The notes beneath the pieces were generated by a model. That model worked only from the letters and a program-made list of their open reading frames with translations, was not told the origin of the DNA and did no database searches. Made by a program: the position numbers and the translations under genes. Positions 15,870 to 23,868 of a stretch of DNA of 64,000 nucleotides are shown one piece after another. Positions within the stretch are counted from its first letter, which is position 1. Every line of letters starts with the position of its first letter. Origin of the DNA: Methylobacterium sp. CB376 (GTDB lineage: Bacteria > Pseudomonadota > Alphaproteobacteria > Rhizobiales > Beijerinckiaceae); assembly GCF_029714205.1 (NCBI RefSeq), contig NZ_CP121648.1, positions 3,676,001 through 3,740,000 of the forward strand, given 5' to 3'.

Positions 15870-17504
15870 TCACGGCCTCCGCGCCGCCCGGGCGGCCACG
15901 ATCACCGGGTAGGATGCGTCCGCGACGTCGAGCTTCGTCGGATCCACCTCCGAGAGGGCGAGCCCCTGGAGGAAGGCCGTCGCGGCGTAGACGTTGCCGT
16001 GGCTCCGGACCGTCGCCGCGCCGGCGCCGAACACCTCGTCGAGGAGGCGCGTCAGCGCGGCGGGGGTCAGGGACCAGAACCAGGTCCCGGACCACTCGCC
16101 GCGGTCGATCGGGCTGATGCCGGGCACGGTCAGCAGGAGCACGCCGCCGGGCCTGAGGGCGCCGTGCAGCTGGCGCAGGGCGCTCGCCATGTCGAAGATG
16201 AGGTGCAGCGTCTGGGTGAGGACGATGCAATCGAAGGCGGCCTGCGGCAGCGTGCCCGCCCGGCTGATGTCGCCGATGAGCGTCGCCCTGGGATTGCCGG
16301 CCTCGACGTGGAGGATGTCCTGCCGCTCGACCCGCGCGCCGCCGAAGCGCCGTGAGTAGGCGTCGTCGCCGATCTCGAGCACGCGGCCGCGGATGTCGGC
16401 GGCCGCCCCCTCCAGAAATCGCTCGATGTAGAACCTGTCCACCGGGAGCCCGCGATCCCAGCCGAAATCCTCGCTCACCGGCCAGGGCGTTCCGAAATCA
16501 CCCCAATCAACCCGGCCGACCGGGGGCGAGGCGCGACCGACGAGGCGGCGGCGCAGCCGATAGCCCGCGCGGCGGGAGACGGCACCGCCGAGCCGGATCG
16601 CCGCCCGGCGCGCCAGCTCGCCCGCGGTCCACAGCGGGTCGAGACGCGCGGCGGCCGCCACGCCGCGCGGCGAGATGCGTCCGCCGGCCCGCAGCGCCTC
16701 GCCCGCGTAGTACCGGCGCCAGAAGCGGCGCCCCTCGGACCAGGTCTCCCTGCGCAGCGAGTCGGCCTCCGCCGCGGGCCGGTACCGCGCGTGGACGGCG
16801 AGGGCCGCGTCCCGCATCGCGCGGAAGTCGTAGGACATGTTGCTGTCGTGCCACCGATAGCGGGCGACGACCGTCGGGTGCGACGCGATCGCGTGGGCCT
16901 GCGCGAGGCGCAGGTAGACGTCGTAATCCTCGCATCGCCTCAGCCGGGTGTCGAAACCGCCCGCGGCCGAGAGGATGTCGCGGCGGTACAGGACCGTCGC
17001 GTGCATGCCGACGATGTTGTGGTGCAGCAGCGCGGCGACGGGATCACCGGCCATCGCGTGGTAGACGGCTCCTCCGAGGGGATTCCCATCGCGGTCCACC
17101 CTCTCGTGGGCACCGTACACGAAGGCGACGCCCGGCGAGCGGGCGAACGCGGCGAGGCCCTGCGCGATCGCGGCGGGGCGCAGCATGTCGTCGGCGTCCA
17201 GGAACAGGATGTAGGTCGTGCGGGCCTGCGCGAGCCCGGTGTTGCGGGCGGAGGAGAGGCCCTGATTGGGCTGACGGATGAGCCGCACCCCCGGCCACCG
17301 GGCCACGATCGCGGCCGGATCGTCGCTCGACCCGTCGTCGACGACGATCACCTCCTCCGGCACCCTGGTCTGCGCGGCGACGCTCGCCAGTGCCTCGCCC
17401 AAGAAGTGGGCGTGGTTGTAGGTGGTGATGACGACCGTGACGTCGCTCCCGGCGATGAGCTGGATCGACTTCTCATTCGACGGGGTGGTAATCGGCGCCT
17501 CCAT
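15870..17504 (-). CDS. Glycosyltransferase family 2 fused to a SAM-dependent methyltransferase
   Basis: The start at ATG 17,504 is chosen because AAGGA precedes it; two further in-frame ATGs upstream lack spacing. The 544 residues have two domains. Residues about 20-240 are a GT-A transferase (DVTVVITTYNHAHFLGEAL, VIVVDDGSS, FLDADDMLRP with the DXD-type motif at 103-106). Residues about 350-540 are a class I methyltransferase (GRVLEIGDDAYSRRFGG, FDCIVLTQTLHLI, ALRPGGVLLLTVPG). The fusion would let one protein add a sugar and methylate the growing glycan, for example as a capping step. It is translationally coupled to the deacetylase and divergent from the ABC exporter. Confidence 0.85.
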   Translation of the reverse strand: MEAPITTPSNEKSIQLIAGSDVTVVITTYNHAHFLGEALASVAAQTRVPEEVIVVDDGSSDDPAAIVARWPGVRLIRQPNQGLSSARNTGLAQARTTYILFLDADDMLRPAAIAQGLAAFARSPGVAFVYGAHERVDRDGNPLGGAVYHAMAGDPVAALLHHNIVGMHATVLYRRDILSAAGGFDTRLRRCEDYDVYLRLAQAHAIASHPTVVARYRWHDSNMSYDFRAMRDAALAVHARYRPAAEADSLRRETWSEGRRFWRRYYAGEALRAGGRISPRGVAAAARLDPLWTAGELARRAAIRLGGAVSRRAGYRLRRRLVGRASPPVGRVDWGDFGTPWPVSEDFGWDRGLPVDRFYIERFLEGAAADIRGRVLEIGDDAYSRRFGGARVERQDILHVEAGNPRATLIGDISRAGTLPQAAFDCIVLTQTLHLIFDMASALRQLHGALRPGGVLLLTVPGISPIDRGEWSGTWFWSLTPAALTRLLDEVFGAGAATVRSHGNVYAATAFLQGLALSEVDPTKLDVADASYPVIVAARAARRP

Positions 17505-17826
17505 GAGATCCTTGCTTCCCTTCATCCTGAGAGGCCCGCTCTGCATCGGCGCGCGTCGCGACGCGCGGACGGCGCCGGTCGTCGCCGGCCCGGGCACCCC
17601 GCGGCTGATCGTGGAACGGCGGCCCGCCCTCATCGCTGTTGCGCCGCCGGTCCGCGCGTTCGCGACGCCCCGCGCCGCGCCCGCCGCGCGAGGCGTCTTG
17701 GAGCGTCACTTCGGAAGCCCGCGTGATCGGGTACCGGCATGATGAGGGGAACGACCCGAGCCGCGGCGTCGGATCCGCCCATGCCTCCGTTCAAGATCCA
17801 TTCGTCGCGACCGATCGAAGATTTGC
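17505..17826. promoter_or_regulatory. Divergent intergenic region between glycan genes and ABC exporter
   Basis: This 322-bp gap separates two divergent start codons and must carry both promoters. The GC-rich left part contains only weak reading frames. The stretch 17,795-17,830 is AT-richer (CGATCGAAGATTTGCATG) and leads directly into the exporter gene. No recognisable -35/-10 pair or operator can be assigned with confidence. Confidence 0.4.
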
Positions 17827-19590
17827 ATGTTTTTATTCGATAAGCATCGCCCGCTCGTCAACATCGCGCGCCGCTATCTGTGGTCGGTTCCAGCCGTCAC
17901 GGTTCTCGGCCTCATCTCCACGGGACTCGAGGGCATCGGGGTCGGCCTGATCGCGCCCCTGGTCGTGAGCTTGACGTCGAGCGAGTCGGTGGCCTCGTCC
18001 GGCCCGTTCCGCGTGCTGATGCAGTTCGGGGCGGATTTGCCGGCGAATACACGCCTCGTTTACATCTGCGCAGGGATCGCGGGTCTCGTCATCCTGAAGA
18101 ACGCGGTCGCGTTCCTCAACACGCTCCTGATCTCGTTCGTGGATGGTCGGGCCAGCCACGACGTGCGCGTCGCTCTCGCGCACCAGCTTCTCACGGTGGA
18201 GTACGGCTTCTTCCTGGTCGAGCCGCCGGGCCGGATCATCAACATCCTGGCCAATGAATCGTGGCGGGCGTCGGAGGCCATACGGGCCTTCTTCCAGGCC
18301 CTGTCCAGCGCCGCGTCCCTCATCCTGTTCGGGATCTTCCTGCTCTGGAGCGAGTGGCGGCTGGGATTGGCGGTCGGACTGGGCGTCCTGGCCATCCGGC
18401 ACGCGATCGCCCGGATCACCCGTCGGGTGAACGACCTCAGCAGCCAGATGTCGGCGGAGAACGAGTCGCTGGCGAGCGCGATGATGATCAGCGTCCTGGC
18501 CATGCGCCCGATCCGCATCTTCGGGCAGGAGGCGCGGGAGGAGGCCCGCTTCCGCGACGCGTCCGAGAAGGTTCGGGCGCTCATCTTCGCGATGGAGCGG
18601 AAATCGGCGCTGATCCAACCCCTGAGCGAGAGCCTGCGGACCTGCGTGCTGGTCCTCCTGCTGGCCGGCACCGTCCGGGTCGCGGCCGACGTTCCCCTGC
18701 CGGTCCTCGCGACGTTTCTGGTCCTGCTCCAACGCACGCAGCCGCACCTCGCCACGTTCGAGGCCGCCCGCGCCAAGATCTCACAGACCTCCGGCGCCGT
18801 GCAGGAGGTGGAGTGGCTCCTGGCGGTGACGCGCAAGGCTGCGCCGCGATCGCTGGGCCAGGTCAAGCCCAGCTTCGACAGGGATATCCGTTTCGCCGAC
18901 GTGAGCTTCCGGTATCACAGTTCCTCCGAGATCCGAACGATCGACAGTGCCTCTTTCGTCATCCGCGCCGGCTCATCGACGGCGCTGATCGGACCGTCCG
19001 GCTCAGGGAAGTCAACGATCATCAATCTCCTGTGCGGCCTGCTCGAGCCCACATCGGGTGAGATTCTGGTGGACGGGACCTCATTGGACCGGCTCGATCG
19101 TTCGGAATGGCTGAATCTGATCGGCATCGCCGGACAGGACACCGAGATCATCGAGGGGACGATCGCCGAGAACATCGCCTACGGCGCCCCGCATGTCGGC
19201 CAGGCCGAGATCGAGGAGGCCGCGCGAGTGGCGGACGCCGACGCCTTCGTCCGGTCCCTGCCGCTGGGCTACGCGACGAATGTCGGCAGCAGGGGACTCA
19301 ACCTGTCGGGAGGCCAGCGGCAGAGGATCGGCCTCGCACGCGCCATCGTCCGCAAGCCCAGATTGCTGATCCTGGATGAGGCGACGAGCGCGGTCGACGG
19401 CCTGTCGGAGAGGACGATCATGGATCTCCTCGCGTCGTCGCGCCGGTCCTGCACGATGCTCGTCGTGAGCCACCGCATGAGCACGCTCTCGCGATGCGAC
19501 AGCGCGATCGTGCTGGAGGGGGGCCGGGTGGTCCGGGCGTCACCGATGACCGACGTCATGCGCGACCGCGAGGCGATCCCGATCCCGTAG
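17827..19590 (+). CDS. MsbA-like ABC exporter (fused membrane and ATPase domains)
   Basis: The 587-residue half-transporter has six membrane segments within about residues 15-320 (for example VPAVTVLGLISTGLEGIGVG and ALSSAASLILFGIFLL). The ATPase domain carries Walker A GPSGSGKST near residue 390, signature LSGGQRQRIGLARA near 493, Walker B LLILDEATSAVD near 513, and the H-loop VVSHRMS. It would dimerise and flip or export a lipid-linked glycan or related amphiphile. Its position, divergent from two glycosyltransferases and a deacetylase, makes export of their product the best guess. The start is ATG 17,827; a good ribosome-binding site is not evident. Confidence 0.85.
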   Translation: MFLFDKHRPLVNIARRYLWSVPAVTVLGLISTGLEGIGVGLIAPLVVSLTSSESVASSGPFRVLMQFGADLPANTRLVYICAGIAGLVILKNAVAFLNTLLISFVDGRASHDVRVALAHQLLTVEYGFFLVEPPGRIINILANESWRASEAIRAFFQALSSAASLILFGIFLLWSEWRLGLAVGLGVLAIRHAIARITRRVNDLSSQMSAENESLASAMMISVLAMRPIRIFGQEAREEARFRDASEKVRALIFAMERKSALIQPLSESLRTCVLVLLLAGTVRVAADVPLPVLATFLVLLQRTQPHLATFEAARAKISQTSGAVQEVEWLLAVTRKAAPRSLGQVKPSFDRDIRFADVSFRYHSSSEIRTIDSASFVIRAGSSTALIGPSGSGKSTIINLLCGLLEPTSGEILVDGTSLDRLDRSEWLNLIGIAGQDTEIIEGTIAENIAYGAPHVGQAEIEEAARVADADAFVRSLPLGYATNVGSRGLNLSGGQRQRIGLARAIVRKPRLLILDEATSAVDGLSERTIMDLLASSRRSCTMLVVSHRMSTLSRCDSAIVLEGGRVVRASPMTDVMRDREAIPIP

Positions 19591-19618
19591 CGCGGCGGCG
19601 CGTCACCTCGCGTCCGGC

Positions 19619-19731
19619 CCATCCGGGCGGAGGGGTGCTCCGAAGGGCAGCTCCGCGGCGTGCCGGCGATCCACTCGACCGGGAGCCGCAGGCCCGGGCG
19701 ATCGTCGCGGGCGGCGCGTCGCGCCCGGTGC
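19619..19731 (+). pseudogene. Short fragment of the chemoreceptor-like gene
   Basis: About 112 bp here align with 26,812-26,921 inside the chemoreceptor-like gene. The shared core GGGAGCCGCAGGCCCGGGCG is identical in both. Overall identity judged by eye is near 80 percent. The reading frame is not preserved and no start is available, so this is a gene relic. The rest of the 315-bp gap between the ABC exporter and the next gene shows nothing recognisable. Confidence 0.7.
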
Positions 19732-19905
19732 CGGCCAGCAGTTCGGGGGCTCACGCTCCCTTCCGATCCCGCCCCCGCGCAGCGGTTGCTCGTTGAGACC
19801 AGCCCGATCGAGATCCTTGTCACGGCGCGAGCCGAGCGTCGAAGCGGGAGCCGCCAACGATCGGCCGGACCGACTCAGACCGAAGACATCGTTGCATCAG
19901 GGCTG

Positions 19906-20166
19906 CTACCAGCGGAACGGCGGCTCCGGTTTGTAGCAAACATACCCGTAGGGACCGTACCAGCGGCTTCCGACGGAGCAGGGTGGCAGCCCTCGCAGGC
20001 AGCGCCCCAAGCAGAACGGCGAAATGACGTCACCGTAAACCGGGCTCATGGAGGTGGCGCGGACGACGGCAACTCCTCGACCTCGAGCCGAGGCCGGCAT
20101 GGCCGAAGAACTCATGGCAATCGCGATCAACAACGCAGCTGATCCTGTAGCCTTGCAGACTTTCAT
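19906..20166 (-). CDS. Small secreted cysteine-containing protein of unknown function
   Basis: This 86-residue product is not recognised. It begins with a convincing signal peptide (MKVCKATGSAALLIAIAMSS, with processing near A-S-A-R). The mature part has CLGRCLRGLPPCSVGSRW and GYVCYKPEPPFRW, four cysteines suited to two disulfides. GGAAGG lies 7 bases before ATG 20,166, which supports expression. It lies between the ABC exporter and a RIME-type repeat, with no obvious partner. A periplasmic or extracellular location is the only firm inference. Confidence 0.55.
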   Translation of the reverse strand: MKVCKATGSAALLIAIAMSSSAMPASARGRGVAVVRATSMSPVYGDVISPFCLGRCLRGLPPCSVGSRWYGPYGYVCYKPEPPFRW

Positions 20167-20288
20167 GGTCAGACCTTCCGTCGCAGACGTGCTGGATCCG
20201 CCCGTGTCGATTCAGCACGCACGTTCTGAACGTCTCAGAAGCGCAACGGTTCTCATGTACTCCACGCGGAGTGGCGCTGCCTCCGTTC

Positions 20289-20395
20289 CTAGAGCAGCAC
20301 CCGGTCACGTTGCAATCGGGTACTGCTCTAGGTCTTTGATCTTGCCGCATTTTCTGCGACGAACCGGCATCCACTTCGTCGGAAAATGCTCTAGG
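20289..20395. repeat. RIME-type intergenic mosaic element, copy 1
   Basis: The roughly 105-bp element starts and ends with CTAGAGC/GCTCTAG. The left half is a hairpin with CTAGAGCAG...CTGCTCTAG arms. The right half pairs GCATTTTCTGCGACGAA with TTCGTCGGAAAATGC. The same element, in the same orientation and over 90 percent identical by eye, lies at 39,257-39,361. It matches the widespread rhizobial intergenic palindromes of the RIME kind. The following stretch 20,396-20,867 (about 470 bp) holds no gene I can support. Confidence 0.8.
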
Positions 20396-20867
20396 ATAAC
20401 GGCTGCCGGCCTCCCGGCACCGCGCGCGACGACGGTGCGGCCGGAGTCGGGCCGAAGCAAGTGCCCAAAGCTTCCTCTGAGGCTCCTTGAGGGCCTCAGC
20501 CGGACGCTGCCGATGGATTCCTGCGACATCACGCATTCCGCCTGGCCGGCGAAGCGGGGAGACGATGGTGAGGGACCGGCAACGGACTCGGCACGAGGCG
20601 CGTCTGCATGATGTCGTTGCGCGGGCGGAGATGGACGAGGCGTGAACCGTCGCGTTCGCGGCAGACGCCTTCGGGCTCCCTCCTCCGGCACGCCCTCATC
20701 GCGTGACCGGCCCTCCGCCGCATCGGTGCCGCCGGATCACAAGTCGCTTGCCGGTTGAGGCGCTCCCCTATCCAAACAACCAGCCGCGCTTGAGTCATAA
20801 AGATAAATCTTCTACCGTTGCCACCTGCGATCCGTTCAGAATAAAGGCTCAGCTTCGGAGGAGAGAT

Positions 20868-21128
20868 TTGACCTATTATCTAACATCAGTGCAAATCGCA
20901 AACATTCAAAATCAGAACAAAGAAGCCCCTCGCCGGCGCGCTGAGGTAGTATTTACAGTCGAAAACGACGAAGGTCACCCAACAGTCGCGACGACCATGC
21001 TTGTTGATATATCTTACGAGGATGGGATTACATTTGGCGAACTGAAGGAGGAGGCAATTGCGCAAGCCACTAAGATAATTGAGGTTATTCATGGCAACTT
21101 GAGCGCGAAAAGCGCTTCGCCGGCCTGA
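20868..21128 (+). CDS. Small protein of unknown function with TTG start
   Basis: The frame is open further upstream, but the start is placed at TTG 20,868 because a strong ribosome-binding site (GGAGG at 20,857-20,861) lies six bases before it and upstream residues are not protein-like. The 86 residues (TYYLTSVQIANIQNQNKEA, AEVVFTVENDEGHPTVATTM, then an acidic helix GELKEEAIAQATKIIEVI) are soluble and unfamiliar. The gene is clearly less GC-rich than its surroundings, suggesting acquisition by transfer. It lies between a RIME element and the glycan-secretion operon, running toward the latter. Confidence 0.55.
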   Translation: MTYYLTSVQIANIQNQNKEAPRRRAEVVFTVENDEGHPTVATTMLVDISYEDGITFGELKEEAIAQATKIIEVIHGNLSAKSASPA

Positions 21129-21617
21129 CAAGAAATGCGCATCGACATTCTTGCGCGCTGAAACCTGCGGCGGTTCACGAGGTCCTTGCGAAGCGGTGCG
21201 GTGGCCTCGGATTGCGCGCCGGCCATGTGAAGCGCGCCATCGAACCCCGGGATCAAGCGTCGAAAGGCCGTCGGCATCCGGCGCTCGATCGTGATGAGGG
21301 CGCGACAGCGCTCACACGGGAGTTCAACCGCCCTCACGGATCGCGGTCGACCTTTCCATCCAGCCCTCGAGGCGGCTGGCTCGGCCGCAAGCCTCATTCA
21401 ACGATTTGCGGCCACTGCCCTTGCCGGACCTTGGGAGCACGCGGCGCAGCGTCCGATCCCGCGCCCCGCTCACAGATGCGGCTGGAATGCGCCGCACGAT
21501 CCTGCCACCGACGCGCCGGCGTGAACCTATTCACAGTCTGATAGAGGCGCGGGCTTCGATTTTCATCAAATATATCTTTCAAAGGATCGTATATTTCGCC
21601 CAACATGTATTGTCCTT
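21129..21617. other. Gap without recognisable gene
   Basis: This 489-bp gap lies between two convergent genes. Several Arg/Ala-rich frames exist on both strands, but none has a ribosome-binding site or a familiar domain. The right third (21,540-21,617) is AT-rich. No terminator hairpin with a T tract was found for either neighbour. Confidence 0.5.
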
Positions 21618-22706
21618 TCATGGCTTTACTGATGCTTCTCGCTTAATCCGCTCAGCGTGAGCTGGGCTGGACAGCAAATTTCCGAATGTCAGGATCACGC
21701 GAGCCTTGGCCTGCTCGACGTAGCTCTCTTTACATCCGGTCACGATGCAACTTGAGACGCGAATTTTCTGATCCACCGCGAAGCGGTCAGCATCGTTCAA
21801 TGAGATTTTGACGACCTGCCCGCGATCGCGCGCCCTGTTCGGGGGCTGAAACTCGGGGGGCAGCGCGTCGGTGACCGGAAGGATGCGGGCGATCTGGCCC
21901 GACACACTCTGGCGATGGGCGGAGACCTGCACCGACTGGCCCTCGGCAGCTTCGAAGAGATAGCTTTCAGGCATGTAGGCGAGCACGAAACTCGTGCCGG
22001 TGTAGATCGAGGCCAGCCGATTCGAGCCTGGCGTGAGGACCTCGCCGGGGCTCGCGATCGCGCTTCCGACGACGCCGGAGACCGGCGCGGTGAGCACGCC
22101 GTCCGCGTAGACCCTGCGCAGGTTGTCGGAAGCACTGGTGATTTCGGCGAGCGCCGCCCGGTTCGACGCGAGTTCCGTATCGAGCGAGATCTTCTCGGAG
22201 ATCATCGTGAGCAGGCGCTCGGTCGCGGTGAATGATGCGGCGGTGACCTCATGCAGCGAGCGGTTGAGGGCAAGACCCGAACTCTTAGCCTTGTTCAAGT
22301 CGGCCATGAACTCGTTGGCCTGCTTCGCGCCGGCACGGGCGACAGGGACCATCGCGGCCACGATCGTCGTGCGGGCCTCGAGTTGAGCGACGCGCGAGGA
22401 GATCTTCGCGCGCTCAATGGAGAATTCCGCGAGCGTCTTCGAGATCGAGGGAGAGTCGACCACAGCAATCTTCTGGCCGGCGACGACCGTGTCGCCCGGG
22501 CGCACGAAGACCTCACGGACGCGGGCATCATAGGGCGTCGCCACGTAGACTCGGTCGCGCGTGACCAAACCGTCCGCATTCAGAACCAGAACGCCACTTG
22601 AGTAATAATAGAAGCCTATCGCTCCGCTGCCGATCACCGCAGTACCGGTCACGAGAACTCGGAACAGCTTGCCCCAGCTCATCTGGCTCACCTTGAGTTC
22701 AGACAT
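21618..22706 (-). CDS. HlyD-family membrane-fusion adaptor, polysaccharide-secretion type
   Basis: The 362-residue product has one N-terminal membrane helix (about 15-40, LFRVLVTGTAVIGSGAIGFYY). A split biotinyl-lipoyl-like domain follows (ATPYDARVREVFVRPGDTVV and GVLTAPVSGVVGSAIASPGE) around a helical hairpin at about 95-200, then a beta-barrel C-terminal part. This is the layout of adaptors such as Alg44 or HlyD. GGGAGAG precedes ATG 22,706. It is the third gene of an operon, 15 bp after wecB, downstream of an NfrB-like glycosyltransferase. It probably guides the nascent polysaccharide through the periplasm (inference). The protein has no c-di-GMP-binding PilZ segment. Confidence 0.85.
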   Translation of the reverse strand: MSELKVSQMSWGKLFRVLVTGTAVIGSGAIGFYYYSSGVLVLNADGLVTRDRVYVATPYDARVREVFVRPGDTVVAGQKIAVVDSPSISKTLAEFSIERAKISSRVAQLEARTTIVAAMVPVARAGAKQANEFMADLNKAKSSGLALNRSLHEVTAASFTATERLLTMISEKISLDTELASNRAALAEITSASDNLRRVYADGVLTAPVSGVVGSAIASPGEVLTPGSNRLASIYTGTSFVLAYMPESYLFEAAEGQSVQVSAHRQSVSGQIARILPVTDALPPEFQPPNRARDRGQVVKISLNDADRFAVDQKIRVSSCIVTGCKESYVEQAKARVILTFGNLLSSPAHAERIKREASVKP

Positions 22707-22721
22707 CTTGCTCTCCCAAGC

Positions 22722-23846
22722 TCAGGCGGCAGCCGACCGACGGAGCGTGCGCGCGATCAGCGCGTCAGCGATCCGGACCGATGCATGCCCGTCACCGAAC
22801 GGGTTCGGCCCGCCCAGCCGGTGAGGCGTCCTTCCGCGCGTGCGTTCGCGGGCCATCGCCGTGATGACGTCGTGGTCGGACCCGACGAGGCTTCCGAAGC
22901 CGGCCGCCACCACTTCCGGACGCTCGGTCGTCGTCCGGGTAATGAGGATCGGCAGGCCGAAGGTCGGCGCCTCCTCTTGCACACCTCCCGAATCGCTGAT
23001 CACCAGCCACGCGCGGCTGAGGAGATGGACGAAGTCGAGATACTGAAGCGGCGCGAGCAGACACACATTCTCGATTCCACCGAGAATTGCTAAAACCTCG
23101 CGACGCACTTCGGGGTTGAGGTGAACCGGCAGCGCGACGACCTTGTCGCCGTCCTCGGCCAGCGAGCGGAGCGCCCGAAGCACCTCGCGCATCGGGCTAC
23201 CGATGTTCTCGCGGCGATGCATCGTCGCGAGAATCAGCTTCTTGTTGAGCGGAATGCCGGCAATGCCCGAATCGACCGGCGCGTAGTTCGGGGCGGTATT
23301 CTCGCGAGCGTAGAGAAGCGCGTCCACCACCGTGTTCCCGACCGTGATCACAGACTTCGGATCAACGCCTTCCCTGAGCAGATTCGCCGCACTCTCCGCG
23401 GTCGGCGAAAAATGCAGGCTGGAACTCACCGAGATGACACGTCGGTTGTACTCCTCGGGCCAGGGTGACGAGAGGTCACCGGTGCGCAAACCAGCCTCGA
23501 CATGGGCGACGGGTACCCTGGACAAGAACCCAGCGCTCGCGGCGGCGGAAGCAGTGGCCGTGTCACCCTGGACCACGATCCAGTCGTAATGGGTCGCTCG
23601 AAGCGCCGCGGCGATCTGGTTCGTCATCAAGCCGAACTTCTCGGCCAGGCCGGGTTCGCTCATCACCGCTTCGCCATGGTACCTGACGGTGATGTTGAAC
23701 AACTGCAACAGGCCGGCCGCCAGCTCAATGTGCTGGCCGGTCCAGTATGCGTCCACCTGAATGCCAGGCTGCGCCACAAGGGCCCGATACACCGGTCCAA
23801 GTTTGATGATCTCGGGACGCGTCCCAAAGGCGATCAGAATACGCAT
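22722..23846 (-). CDS. wecB: UDP-N-acetylglucosamine 2-epimerase (non-hydrolysing)
   Basis: The 374-residue product shows GTRPEIIKLGPVY at residues 8-20 and the catalytic residues D95 (VVQGDTATA), E117 (HVEAGLRTGD) and E131 (WPEEYNRR), the same numbers as in E. coli WecB. The MHRREN histidine is at 210, and SDSGGVQEEAP binds UDP. It interconverts UDP-GlcNAc and UDP-ManNAc in the cytoplasm. Its place between a processive glycosyltransferase and a HlyD-like adaptor implies that it supplies UDP-ManNAc to that transferase rather than to enterobacterial common antigen, for which no other gene is present. The gap to the upstream stop codon is 22 bp. Confidence 0.92.
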   Translation of the reverse strand: MRILIAFGTRPEIIKLGPVYRALVAQPGIQVDAYWTGQHIELAAGLLQLFNITVRYHGEAVMSEPGLAEKFGLMTNQIAAALRATHYDWIVVQGDTATASAAASAGFLSRVPVAHVEAGLRTGDLSSPWPEEYNRRVISVSSSLHFSPTAESAANLLREGVDPKSVITVGNTVVDALLYARENTAPNYAPVDSGIAGIPLNKKLILATMHRRENIGSPMREVLRALRSLAEDGDKVVALPVHLNPEVRREVLAILGGIENVCLLAPLQYLDFVHLLSRAWLVISDSGGVQEEAPTFGLPILITRTTTERPEVVAAGFGSLVGSDHDVITAMARERTRGRTPHRLGGPNPFGDGHASVRIADALIARTLRRSAAA

Positions 23847-23868
23847 GTACTTCTTCCTTTAATTTTTT

